The notes: generated by a model from the letters alone, not told the origin. A stretch of 64,000 nt of DNA from Effrenium voratum (GCA_963377175.1 CAUJNA010002924.1:459968-523967); one strand, 5' to 3'. Positions 12,548-23,888 are shown, counted from the stretch's first letter. Translations and numbers: made by a program.

Positions 12548-12649
12548 TCCATTTGCTCAAGAATATGTTTTATTTTTTCCTGTTGGTTTTAAAGGGAAGC
12601 TATCACTGCAAATATGTTCCTTTTTCCAGGGGACGAAACAGCAAATGGA
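12548..12649 (+). mobile_element. Family B inverted-repeat element, copy 1
   Basis: It starts TCCATTTGCTCAAGAATATG and ends CAGCAAATGGA. The interior has TTGGTTTTAAAGGGAA, CTATCACTG and AAATATGTT, shared with five other copies. Confidence 0.8.
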
Positions 12650-12835
12650 CTATTTTGCAACATGGGGTTTTTCGATTGCCTTTTGATACTGTTCCAATGG
12701 GTGTTTGATTACTATCTATTTTGGTTTTGATATCTATTTTGGTTCCAATGGGTTTTTGACTTTCGATTCCCATGGGGGGTACCCAAACCCGCCCGCTCGC
12801 CAGCCCCGCGCGGACCTGGGTTCCCGGTTCCCCCA

Positions 12836-12922
12836 GTGCGCCGCGCAGCCGCCTTTGGGCCCGAGACCCAAGGTCCGAACCGAAGGGGAGGGCGAGAGAG
12901 GGGAGGAGTCAACGGCGTTTGG
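12836..12922 (+). CDS. Candidate exon, hydrophilic
   Basis: A CCGGTTCCCCCAG acceptor and a GTGGGT donor (12923) enclose 29 codons, phase 0-0. The preferred frame reads CAAQPPLGPRPKVRTEG..., Pro/Glu/Arg-rich and probably disordered. A second frame (APRSRLWARDP...) is nearly as GC-biased. A family-G copy starts at the donor. Confidence 0.4.
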
Positions 12923-13024
12923 GTGGGTGGGCCGTTTTTTTAGGGAACCTCCCTTTTGGTGGGTTTGAAGGGGAAACCGCAAAGACAAAACACATCATTT
13001 TGGGGGGTCCCCTACAAACACCCA
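12923..13024 (+). mobile_element. Family G element flush with an exon end
   Basis: Starts GTGGGTGGGCCGTTTTTTTA and ends GGGGGGTCCCCTACAAACACCCA. The central repeat is TTTTGGTGGGTTTGAAGG against GGAAACCGCAAAG. The predicted 5' splice site GT is the first base pair of the element. Confidence 0.65.
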
Positions 13025-13906
13025 TTTGGATCTGATTTTTCGGGGAAGCAACGCATAGAGGAATTCAGCATTTAATCACTGAATACTCCCATTTCATACC
13101 AATCCGCAAGGTTCGTTCCGGGGTCGACATGTCCTACGAGCAGGGTCCCCTAAGAAAGACATTTGGGCCAGTCAACAGACCACTTTGAGCTAACAAGCCA
13201 TGTTGGGGAGAAGGTAGGCAACTGGGTTCCTTTTTCTGCAAATGAACATTGAAAAAATGAAAATAAATGTTCCCCAAAGGAAGTCCCTCTTTTGATTGTT
13301 TGTTTGTGTTTCAATCTGCAGGAGCGTTGCTGTGAGTGTCATTTGTTTGCGGCCTTTGAGGACTAAACCGCTCAAACAGCTTCATCTTTGGTGAGGGCAA
13401 CGACCTCAATGGTACACAGCGCAAAGTCTACCATTTTACAAACCACACGCAGCCCCGGAAGCTCTGAAATTCTACAGTAACCAAAACCTGGAAGTTTCGG
13501 AGAAAGTGTTTTTCTTGTCCAGTGGGACGTGCTTGTGGAAAACACACATAAGACTGCGAGCTTTCACATTGCCGGCACGTAAGCAGACCATACGCACAAT
13601 CACCCGCACAGTTGCACACAAAAAAGAGGCAGCAGGATTGACAAACAAAACGGAGATATGTCCAAGGTCCAGCCATTCATTGCTGCTTTCCTATTAAACT
13701 TAGGTTTGGACACGTTCTCTTCAGATGCCCATGGACCCCTAAGGGTCTACGGGGAGAGGGGAGGCTATCCCTTGATAAGGCCTTATTGAGGGCTTGTCCT
13801 TGGCTTCTTCTCGGCTTATCCAGGGATAGCCCCCAGCATTTCCAAAAACAACTCGAAACAGTCTTTTGAAGCTCCGACTTCTTTCCCCCGGGACTAAGGT
13901 GCCACC

Positions 13907-13966
13907 ATGGGTCATGGACTGGCGCCCAGCCCTCGCAAGTACGAGGAGCTGCGCAAGATTTCCCGA
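13907..13966 (+). CDS. Probable first coding exon
   Basis: ATG in GCCACCATGG context opens 20 codons (MGHGLAPSPRKYEELRKISR), ending at a GTAGAA donor in phase 0. An in-frame TAA lies nine bases upstream of the ATG, which favours a true start. An AG just after that TAA (13898-13899) would allow an internal exon instead. The next exon at 17393 continues in phase 0, extending a basic helical stretch. Confidence 0.55.
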
Positions 13967-14035
13967 GTAGAAACCGGGTTCATGCCATCCATTTACCAGG
14001 GAAACCCAGCTATTTGACCCGAAAGGTCACCTATG

Positions 14036-14146
14036 CTCACTTCCTGGGTTTAACTGGACTTGAGCAACTTTTTGGGCTTGGGCCATTTTAGTGATAAGCA
14101 GAAGGTTTTCAGGCTTTCTTTCATTGGCCAATCCACTTCGGAAGTG
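14036..14146 (+). mobile_element. Family C element, copy 1
   Basis: CTCACTTCCTGGGTTTAACT at the left and CCAATCCACTTCGGAAGTGC at the right are inverted relatives. The middle carries TTTGGGCTTGGGCCATTTTAGTGATAA. Confidence 0.65.
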
Positions 14147-14362
14147 CGCCCACGAAAGGCTTGTTGGTTGTCGCTCCCCAAGTTGGACTGAATATCTTGG
14201 GAAGACAATTCTGGTAAAGAAGGAGTTTGGACTTTTTGCCGAGCAATCCACACAGAAATCGAGAGTTGGGGAAAACGTGGTGCCATTTAGCCATGACTTC
14301 AGACACCCCTTGTGGCGACAAAGCTAGAAGCAAAAAGGTAGACACATGGTCATACTGCGGGC

Positions 14363-14440
14363 GGCCAGAATCCTGCACCGGTTGGTAGGTGTTTTATCCC
14401 AGTATTCATATCCATACTGGTGCAGGATATTGTCCATCCA
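14363..14440 (+). mobile_element. Family E element, copy 3
   Basis: GAATCCTGCACCGG ... TGGTGCAGGATATTGTCCATCC, the termini of family E with a short interior. Confidence 0.65.
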
Positions 14441-14960
14441 CTGTAGGGATTGTTTTGGAGGGAAGATACAGAGCCAGAAGACATGGGGTGGTCATCCTCA
14501 GCTTTTCAAGGCGGATGCATGTTCCGCTACTGGTAGTTAGACATGAAGTTAGCATTAGATTGTATGTGCCGGTTTTGTTCACCCGGGTCTCGCCTTTATG
14601 CCTGGAAAGGGTCACCTTTTGCCCCATGGCTCCAACCATTTCCGGAAATTGCCACGAGCTCACCTGGAGTTGAACCGAGCTCACCCATGATGAAGGTCCT
14701 TGTCTAGGGAATTCCTTGTTCCCAAGTTGTGAATGATATTTGCCCAGAAGCATGAGCTTCCAGAGAGCCGCGTGCAGCTTCATTTTTGCCAGGGCCAACC
14801 TGGACGGGAGGGGAGCTTCTAGAGGCTGTAAGACATGCACGGCCACGAAGTTCGTGATACGAGCGAGTTGTTTCATCTCCATTCATGATCACTTTGCCAG
14901 AACTTCGCCAAGTGCTGCATTTGTTTTTCTCCTCTGGTTCCCTGTGAAGCGACACGTGCG

Positions 14961-15500
14961 ATGGGAAAGCCACCGGGTTATAGGTGTTCTTTTTGGTTGT
15001 TTTGGTCGAAGAATAGATGGCGATTCCTGGTTTACCTACCAGGGATATCCAGTTATTTCCAACCTGAAAGGACACCTATGCACTGGGTCTTCTGGAGCCA
15101 CTTCGGGCCTCGCCTTCTCCACCGCCAATTCACTCATTGGCCAGGGCACCAATCGATCTAGGTGAATTGTAACGACCTCACACGACCGAATTCACCAAAT
15201 GGTGGTTCATGTGTGGAATAGCCCCCCAACCACCTTATTTCAGGCTGGTGAAACACTATAATTCACCCAGAATCGATGGAACCGGTTCGAGTAAACAGGT
15301 TCGCAGCGCTTGCCCCGGAGACCCGAATCGGAAGCAGCTCCTGTGTTTGCAAAACGTATCATCCGACCGTCGGGCAACTCTTTTCGGGACTTGGGCCCGA
15401 AACCCTGGAGCGAAGCAGGATTACTACTTCCCGAACACCACAGCAAATTCTCAACTTGCTGGCGAGGAAGAGGCGCGGGGGGACTTCCATATTGGTGAGA
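14961..15500. other. Intron sequence with partial repeats
   Basis: It holds a TACCAGGGATATCCAGTTATTT fragment (about 15036) resembling 13995 and 37440. There is also a possible GC-biased island at 15290-15420 with no convincing splice sites. Confidence 0.3.
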
Positions 15501-15506
15501 CTCTGC

Positions 15507-15635
15507 AAATGGCTGTGGGTCAAAACCAATGGCACCATTTTGGGGAAGGTGCACCACCCATTTTAGAACCTATTTTAGTGGTTGGATTGGGATGTTCACT
15601 GTGGCCAACCGGGATTTTGACTGATGGCCAAATGG
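15507..15635 (+). mobile_element. Family F inverted-repeat element, copy 1
   Basis: AAATGGCTGTGGGTCAAAA is mirrored by TTTTGACTGATGGCCAAATGG. The interior ACCTATTTTAGTGGTTGGAT recurs at 44895 and 56968. Confidence 0.75.
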
Positions 15636-17116
15636 CAATTACACCCCAGCCAGGGGGCTTAAAGGACTGGAGTCAAACTGTTGGAATGGCGGGACCATGG
15701 CGCCTTCAACGAGTTGACTCTTTGTCACTGACCGGTCCTAGAAGAGAATCTTTGCAGCATTTCACCATCGAGTGGCCCATTGTTCAATGGGATCTTGCCA
15801 AAGTTGGACTTGCAGTGACTTGTTTTTGTGTACCTATCTGGTGTATTGTGATGTAGTCGCAATGGGATCCTTGTGTTTTTTGGTTTGGTTCACATGGCCA
15901 GAATAAAATGGGGGTGAATGCTGAGGCTAACTGGCATTTCCCCCTTGGAGCCCATGTTTTGCTGACATGGCCCATGTGATGCACATGTTGGCGACATGTT
16001 TAGAGGAAACTCCTTTTGGGTGGCTCTAATTGTGGGATTCGAGGCACAACGGTCAACGTAAATGGGACCTTTGAGGCGCCGGCTATGAGCCATGACCCTT
16101 TGTGCGACGAAGCATGGGGACGTGGCAATGCCAACATTTGCTCTGGTTTGTGGAGCCCTGTCTATGAAAAATCGAAACGAGTACCCTCCCTCCCAACCTG
16201 TGGGAGGGTACCTGGAAGATCAATTTCCTCTTATAGGGACCATTTCTGAGGTGCCATGTTAGTGGGCGGCAAGAGGGTAATTCCCTGATCCTGGCTCAAA
16301 CCTTTGGATTCTCTCCATATTCTTGCAATGACGCCAAACCCAGACACCCACTGGGGCGAAGTCCTTGTCTTTTGTTTTTGTTGAGGGGGGGGGGAGAGAT
16401 TGTCCCTTTGAAATGATACATATATATATATATTTATGGTACCCTCCCCAAAAACCCACCTGTTTGCAGAATTCACTGGTATTTCCAGTGAATTTAGCCT
16501 TTTTTGGGGGTCTGAAAAAGACGTCAAAAAAGGGCAGTTCCAAGGGCAATTACTCTGGACGTTTCATGCTCTGGCAAACCCTCCAAAAATGAAAACATCG
16601 GAACCCCAGACTCTCTGAGGGAAAGCAGCTGGAAACCAGAAAAAAAAGAAGAAAACAAAACATATACTTCCTGAGGGAAAGGTAGCTGGCAGACATTCTC
16701 CCACAGGAGTATGTTTTTCTTTTGTGCTTTTTTGTTATGTGTTTTTATATTTTTTCCCGGTTTGTTCGTGTTTTCTTTGTTATGTTGTTTCACGATGTCT
16801 TTTTGTTCCCCCGTTTTCCTGCTTGTCTGATCTAGCAAAACCACATCTGCCAAGTAGGCTTCTTCAGGTCTCAAGCTCAGTCTGTCTGACTTCCTTTTTA
16901 TTTTATTATATTTTTTCATTCACTGGTTTAAACTTGAAAGGCTTAGGAATCTAGGAAATCCTGCAGTGGATCTAGGATTACATGACACGTATTATGTTGT
17001 AGCACATGTTCATTGTGTTCTTTCTTTAGGAGCTATAAGTGCTATCTTCTCTAGACGTATCTTCAATGGAGAACAGATTGTTGGTACTAAGAATTGATTA
17101 CTTTTGTCCTTATGTA

Positions 17117-17152
17117 CACACACACACACTCTCTCTCTCTCTCTCTCTCCCT
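17117..17152. repeat. (AC)n(CT)n microsatellite
   Basis: ACACACACACAC followed by CTCTCTCT repeats, with a (TA)n run about 110 bp downstream (17265-17283). Confidence 0.9.
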
Positions 17153-17392
17153 TTATCATTGCAATTTAATATTCATTGCTATTATTCTTGCCTTTTTCCA
17201 ATGCATCTCCTGAATTAATGTTATTCCAATGTTATGCCATTATTGAATTTACTGACATACAATATGTATATATATATATATACATAGTTTGTTCTTCTTG
17301 TTTTGAGCAAACAAGTGCCCTTTGTGCTCCATGGCCACAGCCAGATCTGACCAAGACATGCCGCGCATTCCGAGGCGGCAGCTCCGGTCCAG

Positions 17393-17446
17393 CGCATCGA
17401 GGGTCAGATCGTGAGCAAGCGCTGGGCTCAGATCGACGCTCCGTGG
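17393..17446 (+). CDS. Second exon of the membrane-protein model
   Basis: Eighteen codons (RIEGQIVSKRWAQIDAPW) lie between CCGGTCCAG and a GTCTAA donor, phase 0-0, with nearly all third positions G/C. Joined to the first exon it gives a continuous basic helix. The donor is weak; GTGAGC at 17411 is an alternative that would shorten the exon to six codons. Confidence 0.5.
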
Positions 17447-18715
17447 GTCTAAGCCCAGGGGAGTTCCCGGTTTATGGATAGGTGGATGTCCCTGGGTTTG
17501 GTGGGGAATGATCACTTTTGGAGGAACACCCCCCTGTTCAACAGGTTGGTTTCTTTTGCGGTTCGTCCAAGAGCCCCAGTTTATTCAATTGGGGGGGTGT
17601 TTGATTCTGTGGTTTAGTGGGAAATGAGAACGCTTCTGGAGCAATGTTTCTTAAATACGGGGTGTCCGATTCTGGGTTTTAGTGGGGAATCAGACCACCT
17701 TTGGAGGGAACTCTCCACTATTTGTAAAAGGTTGGTTCATATATGGGGTCAACATTAATTAGGCGTTTCCGCGGGTCCAAGAGCTTGACGTTGCAATGGT
17801 CAGCAGAAGCGTTTTGATTCTCCTCATGCCCCAAGCTCCTGGACTTTGCACTTTTCGCGGGGACTATGTTGGTGGCTTGGACTTGTTTTGGCCGATCCAC
17901 TCAACTGAACGTTTGGATATTCATCAAAACTAAGCATGACTTTTTTTTGGATGCTTGGCTGCTTGCTTGCAAGTGTTCCACAGAAGCAAGAATATGTTGC
18001 AACAATAAGCAGGAAACCTGCACCCATTGCTATTCGCTGTGAATCTTCCAAGACAGTGGGTGCGGCAACTCTGAAGTGAGCATGACCTTCAACCAGATGC
18101 ACCTCTGGGGCAGATGACAGATGCAAAGTCACGTGCCACAGCAAAGTTTCAGAAAGATTAGTTGCGAGATCGATTGCAAACTAAAAGGTTGCACCTATTT
18201 GCTCCATTTGACGTGAGCTTTGCTGCGGGCTGATGGGCTCCCCTGTGAAACGTTGAAAGGTGTGTTTGGCGCAAGTCCGTTTGGAAAGTGACCTTGAAGT
18301 GGGAATGCTCCGCCATGCCACACGTCAAGCGACGCGGATGAGATGACTTGAACAAGTTGTATATTAAACATGCGTGATGTTTTTTGTTTCTCAATAAGCG
18401 TCAAAGCTGGAATGAGCTTTAAACGAGCGCAAACGGCGCGGTTGGAGTCTGGCAAGAACCACACGCGGCTCCCATCTAGTGCTTATAGAAGCCACAACTT
18501 CATTTGCAAGAGACAAGCTTACATTTTGGGGAATCTCGGATTTACGGGCCACGGGTAGTCCTGGCATGCATTTTACATCAAAGCTGCAGCAACAAGTAGA
18601 ATGCCTAGAGGGCCCGTTCTAATCACATCACTTGCGAACCATGCTTTTGTTGGAGGGTAAAACCCTTGTTCAGGTTCACAGGAAAACCCAAAGGAAACCA
18701 CCTCCACCTTTCTGT

Positions 18716-18820
18716 GGATGGACAAAATCCTGCACCACCTAAGAAATACTGGAATGATGATTTTCCCCAACAAACAATGGTTTCACGTAGCGCTCAAAGA
18801 GGTGCAAGATTTCGTGCAGT
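18716..18820 (+). mobile_element. Family E element, copy 4
   Basis: GGATGGACAAAATCCTGCACC begins it and GGTGCAAGATTTCG closes it. The CACCTAAGAAATACTGGAAT interior matches copies 1, 5 and 6. Confidence 0.65.
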
Positions 18821-18980
18821 TTGACTCATACCCATGTGAGGAACCCGCAGCTCAAGAGCCGGCTCTTCGGCAAATGAGAGCGTTTGTGACTTCACCTGCA
18901 CTGGCCCAGCCCAGTGGCACGTGTTTTTTTGTTGGATGTCCGGTGTCACCCTTTCGCAGTTTTGGGGTTTCTCTTATACA

Positions 18981-19041
18981 GTCTTACCTACCTTGACCTT
19001 GTTGACTTGCAGTCTTGCCTACCTTGACCTTGTTGGCTACG
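18981..19041. repeat. Two-unit tandem repeat of about 31 bp
   Basis: GTCTTACCTACCTTGACCTTG and GTCTTGCCTACCTTGACCTTG begin the two units. Confidence 0.8.
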
Positions 19042-20811
19042 TTTGCAATCCGAGTGTCCCTTTCAAGTCCACCACACATCAGGACTGTCGTTTTGTAATC
19101 TCTTCCTTGCCCAAGTTGCTGGGCAAGATAGCAGATGTGCCTCCCCCGGCGCCTTGAATTGCTCCGAATCAAAGTCGCATGCGTGTTTCACCATGGCCTG
19201 TGAAACAGGACGTACAGTTTGGCAGCATGCCTCAATCGTGGGCATGCGGCCGCGTTAAGCAACGTGCGGACCTCTGAAGTTGCAAATCCTCACGATTGAA
19301 AACAGACTGTGCATCGGGGGTGGCCTTTGTGGAGACTGTTGATCAGTGAAAAGAGCTTGATATGGTTTGCGTTTGTTTCAAGTTGAACATGATTGCAGAC
19401 TGGTCTTGTCCGGCATGAAGGATATTCCAGCTGATTCCGATGATCTATCCTGAGCGTGCGGGGAAGTGCCGTGTTTTGGACATCCATGGACTTAAACATG
19501 ACAGATCTGAGCTTGGCATGCTTCTTTGCAGGTAGCCTGTGGGTAGCTACCGCGCTGCCTAGCATGGGACGAGCCATAAGAGGCTTGTAGGAGGCGAGAT
19601 GGCTTTGAGTGCCTGGACATTCTTCGATTATTGAAGTGGGATGATCCTAATATGCATGTGTGTGTGTCAACTATAGAGGTGTGTGCAAGTAGCTGGTGCA
19701 ACACTGCATGCCGAGCATGGGGCAGAGTAGTCTTTCCGCGAATCGGTGCAGGATGCCGAGCGACGGGCGGGAGTTTTTAGCCAGGGCTTGCTTTTTTGGG
19801 AAGGGCCTAGTTCAAGGACTGACATCCACACACACACACAGAGACACACTTGGCATGCGGTCTTTCATGTCTCAGCGGCTGCTCTCGAATTGCAAGCGAA
19901 GCAAACACTCGGGCTTGCGGTAAGCACCTGAAGTTGACACAGCGCTTTGCCCGGATATGAATGCATGACAGCCGTGTCCGTGTAGAATCCTGTGAGTCCG
20001 CTTAGGCGAGTCCTGAACCCGAAAGGGGTCAATAGCATTCCTCTTGCAACATGGGAGAGGTGTGCATCCATGAAGCACCCTATAGCCCCTCGCATCAACG
20101 TGATTTTTCTGAGTATCCTTTCACCTACAGTGACTTGCTGCTGAAACACGCCCGCATTGACCAACGCATAATCTTCCCTCAGAAGCTTTGTTGTTGATGT
20201 TGAGATGCGTGCTTTGAAGCTGATGCCTGCCATGCCCGTAGACTCGATCAAGGAGCTGAACAAGGATATCCTTTTGCAAGTTCTACAACCTCAACTGAGG
20301 CAGCTGCAACGTGCCAACGCATGATTCAACATTTACAAACCACAAACATGTTCCTTAGCTGCTCCTTCCCGTCCAAAACAAAAAGGATCAATCCGCTGCT
20401 CTCAGCGGTCAGCCACTGCTTGAGCGGCCTTTCAGGGAAATCTAGTTAATATTTTCAGCAAACAACAGAGCTACCAACCGCCAAGAGCCCATCGTAGAGT
20501 GCAGCGAGCAGGTGGGTAGAGCCTATGACTTGAGGCCTGCTGCCATGTCCGGTGGATATGCAGCTCCGGAGGCAGGTTGCTCTCCAGTTCGGGTCAGTTC
20601 CCCGAAACTGAAATGCAACCTTTGTTTTTGCTTGAGGGAACTCCCAAAAATGGCAGGTTTTCCTTTTGGTTTCACTTTGAAGCCTACCAAAAGGGGTCCC
20701 TTAAAGACGAGCCACCCACTTGGGTAAATTTGCGGCTTCTAGTGCCCCCTTATTTGCTTAAGGTGGGTTTCTCCCCCTCCCCCCTCCCCCACGTTCTCCA
20801 ACCCAAGAAGG

Positions 20812-20908
20812 TACCCAGCCATCCGGTCGGTTTTTAGCTTCTTGTGTAGTGGTGGTTTCCACTTTTCCATTGAACTCACTGTAAAAGTGAAGCTTTTAGG
20901 GGATCTGA
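20812..20908 (+). repeat. Family H element, copy 2
   Basis: CCCAGCCATCCGG start, T-rich body with TTTTCCATTGAACTCACT, end hairpin GTAAAAGTGAAGCTTTTAG then GGGATCTGA. Confidence 0.65.
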
Positions 20909-21217
20909 AAACGGACCGCCCAGCTAAGAGGGGAATAGTCATTTTCGAGAGGTCTTTACTGTGCCTCGCATGTGCGTTTTTTACTCTTCTCCCATTGATT
21001 CTAGGGGAAATGTTCATTCTTTCCAGGGATCTTTGCAGGACACCATCAAAACCCAGAGGAAACAGATCCGGTTTTTGACAAGAACGATGGTTGAAAGAAT
21101 GGGGAATCAAGCCCTCGAATTGAGGTGTCCCTTGCCGGTTTTCGTGCCTTCGCGAAGTCCCTCGGGCACTTCTTTGTTGCAAAGCGATTGCTGAAAAGTT
21201 GTTCTTGCAGGCGTATA

Positions 21218-21312
21218 GGGGTGCCTTTTCCTGAGGGTACTTCCAAGAATGGCGGTTTTCCTTTTTGGGTGTCCCCTGAAAACCAATTTAAAGTTGGGGT
21301 TCCCTAAAAAAA
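21218..21312 (+). mobile_element. Family G element
   Basis: GGGGTGCCTTTTCCTGAGGG... with an internal GGTTTTCCTTTTTGGGTGTCC against GGGGTTCCCTAAAAAAACAAC. Weakly preserved termini. Confidence 0.55.
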
Positions 21313-21451
21313 CAACACTTCCACACAAGCAACTGTTGGTTTGCGTAGGACATGGTGGCGAGGGGCATGTGTTTTTTTCTTGCTTCGATTTGTCCGAAAG
21401 TTTGCTCTACCCACAAACTGTTTCCACAAAAGGAAGTCATCCCCACTCCGT

Positions 21452-21548
21452 GGTGGCTCCCAGCCGTCGCCTTAGGTTTTATGGGTTTTTAGTTGTAGTG
21501 GTAGTGTCCATTTCACCCACAAAAAAGTCTTTTCAATTAAGCTTTGAC
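21452..21548 (+). repeat. Family H element, copy 3, next to an exon
   Basis: CTCCCAGCCGTCGCC start, TGTCCATTTCACCCACAAAAAAG. The end is degenerate and runs straight into the acceptor of the exon at 21557. Confidence 0.5.
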
Positions 21549-21556
21549 CAGATCAG

Positions 21557-21622
21557 ACAACGGAGAGCCCAGCCATCGCTCAGGCCGAGGATGGCCCCAT
21601 GGAGGAACTGGCGGAGCTGCAG
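21557..21622 (+). CDS. Third exon of the model, acidic helix
   Basis: Twenty-two codons (TTESPAIAQAED...MEELAELQ) lie between an AG at 21555-21556 and a GTGAAG donor, phase 0-0. An in-frame stop directly upstream forces an acceptor here. The heptad-like Glu/Leu pattern continues into the next exon. Confidence 0.6.
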
Positions 21623-21673
21623 GTGAAGGCCCGGCGCCCGTGCGTGATCTGACCTTGGTTACCTCACCTGGGG

Positions 21674-21770
21674 TAGACTTGGGATACATTTTACATTTTA
21701 CCAGTGACTCGAAGGGAAGCAAAGGGAAGCAAACAATAGAATATTCGTTCTATGAATGGGCCTAAGTCTA
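21674..21770 (+). mobile_element. Family A inverted-repeat element, copy 1
   Basis: TAGACTTGGG at the left and CCTAAGTCTA at the right are inverted repeats. The interior is ATTTTACATTTTACC, AGTGACTC, GGGAAGCAAACAATAGAATA. This copy has a short duplication of AAAGGGAAGC. Confidence 0.85.
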
Positions 21771-21811
21771 GTCATGCCTCGATTGGGCACTATCCCCCCA
21801 TTCCTTGCGGT

Positions 21812-21920
21812 CTCACTTCCCGAGTTTTCCTGGACTTTAGTCACTTTTTGGGAAGACCATCTTAGTGGAAAATATAAAGTTCGGACTTCTTTTTTTTAGC
21901 CAGGTCACCCAGGAAGTGAG
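21812..21920 (+). mobile_element. Family C inverted-repeat element, copy 2
   Basis: CTCACTTCCCGAGTT ... CACCCAGGAAGTGAG, inverted ends. Interior ACTTTTTGGGAAGACCATCT and AAGTTCGGACTTCT. Confidence 0.75.
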
Positions 21921-22046
21921 CGGTTGGATGTGTCGTTTTCAGGGTGCTTTGTCGTCTTTTCTTTAGGTTTCCCTCCCACCAATTGACATGGAACCTGACA
22001 GGGGGGTCCTGGAAGACAATTGTCCTTTTAAAGGGGGCCCCTGCTT

Positions 22047-22138
22047 TATTTACCCCAGTCGGTGTTAAAGGGAATCTGGCCGGAATCTAGCACTACTGGA
22101 AATATGTTGAGTTTTTCAATGGGACTTAAGCAAATGGA
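22047..22138 (+). mobile_element. Family B element, copy 2, left end lost
   Basis: GTTAAAGGGAATC ... CACTACTGGAAATATGTTG ... CTTAAGCAAATGGA. The left TCCATTTGCT terminus is not recognisable. Confidence 0.65.
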
Positions 22139-22544
22139 GGTGATTCTTATGGATGTTAAAGGCTAAAGGTGAAAAATAATTCTTGCCCGGTGAGGCATAG
22201 AGGTAATGGTCTTGCCAGGTGGTTTTGAAAGGGCGACAAGGTCTTGCCAGATTATTTCAGACGTTAAGAATTAAGGGCCAGATGGTGTTGAAGCGAGAGG
22301 TAAGTATTTAGTTCATACCAGATAAGAGGAAACCCGCATGAGTCGCTCTTGCCAGTTGGAGGGCTAAAGTTTGTTTTCTTCAGAATAAGCCTGTTGAAAA
22401 GCCCTTGTCAAAGCACAATGTTCTTGTTAACTTGGAGAGACGCGGGCTGTTTCACCGGAAAGCAATTTCCCTGCCGCCATGAGCATCCCAAACAACCCTC
22501 TCCGCTTTGGGGAAGCACATATCAGGTTTGCGCTGCCGGGTCTT

Positions 22545-22624
22545 GGGAGTGAACCGGAAGGGAATTCCCTTAAAGGACACCGCCAGTTGGATGGTTCATG
22601 GGGGGTCATTCCGTTTCTCATTCC
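22545..22624 (+). mobile_element. Family I element
   Basis: GGGAGTGAACCGGAAGGGAA with TTCCCTTAAAGGACACC, closing GGTCATTCCGTTTCTCATTCCC. Related copies are at 29851, 30080 and 46766. Confidence 0.6.
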
Positions 22625-22739
22625 CTTCTGAACTTCTGAGCAATGGGATTCCCCTAAAGGACACCACCTGTTGGAGGCTTTGTGGGGGTCATTCCCTCCC
22701 CTTCCGAGCACCAAGATCAGTTGAGGGATCGGAGCCCAG

Positions 22740-22796
22740 GAAGAAGCGCGACTGGAGAAGCTCTTCGCGGAGCGGCATATCGAGAGTTGCTCGGAG
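22740..22796 (+). CDS. Fourth exon of the model, coiled-coil-like
   Basis: After CGGAGCCCAG the best frame reads EEARLEKLFAERHIESCSE, continuing ...EELAELQ of the previous exon in phase 0 as a clear amphipathic helix. The 3' end is uncertain. GTTGTC (22796) or GTTTTA (22801) could be donors, before an in-frame TAG. Confidence 0.5.
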
Positions 22797-23099
22797 TTGT
22801 CGTTTTAGGTGCGCCTGGTGCGGCAGGTGTGTGCCTACCCAACGGTCAGGTTGGGTGAACCACCTGAAGAAAGTTCCTGGACTTTAGGCACTTTCTGGAA
22901 ATACCATTTCGGTGGTAAACAAAAAGTTCAGGAAGAGAGTTGTTTTTTGCCTCCCCCCTCGCAGTCCAGTTGCATCTTTTGGGTTAACCACCTGCAAAAA
23001 AAGCAAAAAGCAGTGGGTGAAGACATACCTTCCAAGGGGGGAGAAGACATATGTAGTCCTATACAAGCACGGCCACGCAGGCGGCAGTATGAAGGGGCC

Positions 23100-23195
23100 A
23101 TGGTCCAAATAGGGGACCCCCAAAAAGTAGTGGTTTCCGTTTGGTGTTCATTTCAATTACGCCCAAGAAGGGTACCCTCAAAAAGACGAGCCCAT
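23100..23195 (-). mobile_element. Family G element, reverse orientation
   Basis: GGGGACCCCCAAAAAGTAGTGG ... GGGTACCCTCAAAAAGACGAGCCC, the reverse layout of the family. Confidence 0.6.
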
Positions 23196-23348
23196 TAGGT
23201 TTGATGGGGCCGGTATGAAGATACTTCCGCGAAGAAGCCCACGTTTGCCGACATAGGAGCAGCGGGCAGAGCGCGGTCTGGATGACGACGTGACACTGAA
23301 TACCTTCTTTAAGGCCAGGCGTGGGATGTCTCCGAACTGGGTCTGACT

Positions 23349-23478
23349 TCCATTTGCTGCAATGAGCATTTTTTCAAATTCCCTTGTTGGCGTTAAAAGG
23401 AATTTATCACTCCTGGAAATATGTTGCTGTTGTTTTTTGTTTTAAAAACATGTTTTCCAGGGGTCTTGACCAAATGGA
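23349..23478 (+). mobile_element. Family B element, copy 3
   Basis: TTCCATTTGCTGC left end and CAAATGGAA right end. Shared interior TTGGCGTTAAAAGGAAT and CCTGGAAATATGTTG. Confidence 0.75.
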
Positions 23479-23506
23479 AGCTGATGTTGACCAAAAGGGG
23501 GTGCAG

Positions 23507-23575
23507 CAGGTTGCATTTGATGCGAGGGAGGGCATCCAGCTTGCGAGGGACCCGGAGGGAACCTCCTCCCAGCAC
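23507..23575 (+). CDS. Candidate exon after a family-B element
   Basis: The frame reads QVAFDAREGIQLARDPEGT with high third-position GC. Acceptor AGs lie at 23506, 23509 and 23526. The last would join 22796 in phase (GA+G). No GT donor follows within the biased segment, so the 3' edge is unknown. Confidence 0.38.
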
Positions 23576-23772
23576 CGCATAGCCGCTTTTTTCCTGTCAC
23601 CACATTGGTGCTTTGAATGGGACCTTGGGAAATCCCCCGGACGGGCTCGCCAACTGAAATTGTGTTGGTTCCAGACCTCTACAAGGATGCCCAAAGACCC
23701 TTGAAACCCTGTTTGGCCCCCATTGCCAGACTTGGCTTACCTGTTTCACCTTCAGCCATCAACAAGATTGAG

Positions 23773-23888
23773 TCTGGGGGGTACAAGTCTGGCCCACGCG
23801 ACAGCTCTTCGACATGTGGATCCAGCTCTACCGCCTCAACAAATGCATGGAGGCGAGAGAAGCTCCTTCCACAAAGTCCTGGACGTTG
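23773..23888 (+). CDS. Candidate exon with strong donor
   Basis: An in-frame stop at 23769 is followed by an AG. The frame then reads ...TRQLFDMWIQLYRLNKCMEAR... to WTL, ending at a consensus GTGAGT. Codons are G/C-ending. The (CCCA)n tract begins 22 bp into the intron. The peptide is helical and amphipathic; no domain recognised. Confidence 0.55.

Larger units (their letters stand above)
17824..20335 (-). other. 2.5-kb stretch with minus-strand open frames, possible decayed element
   Basis: Apart from one family-E copy, this part lacks the usual intron elements. It has several overlapping minus-strand open frames (17824-18144, 19290-19577, 19865-20263) with plausible composition but no recognised motif. 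A degraded retroelement is possible but I cannot show it. Confidence 0.2.
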
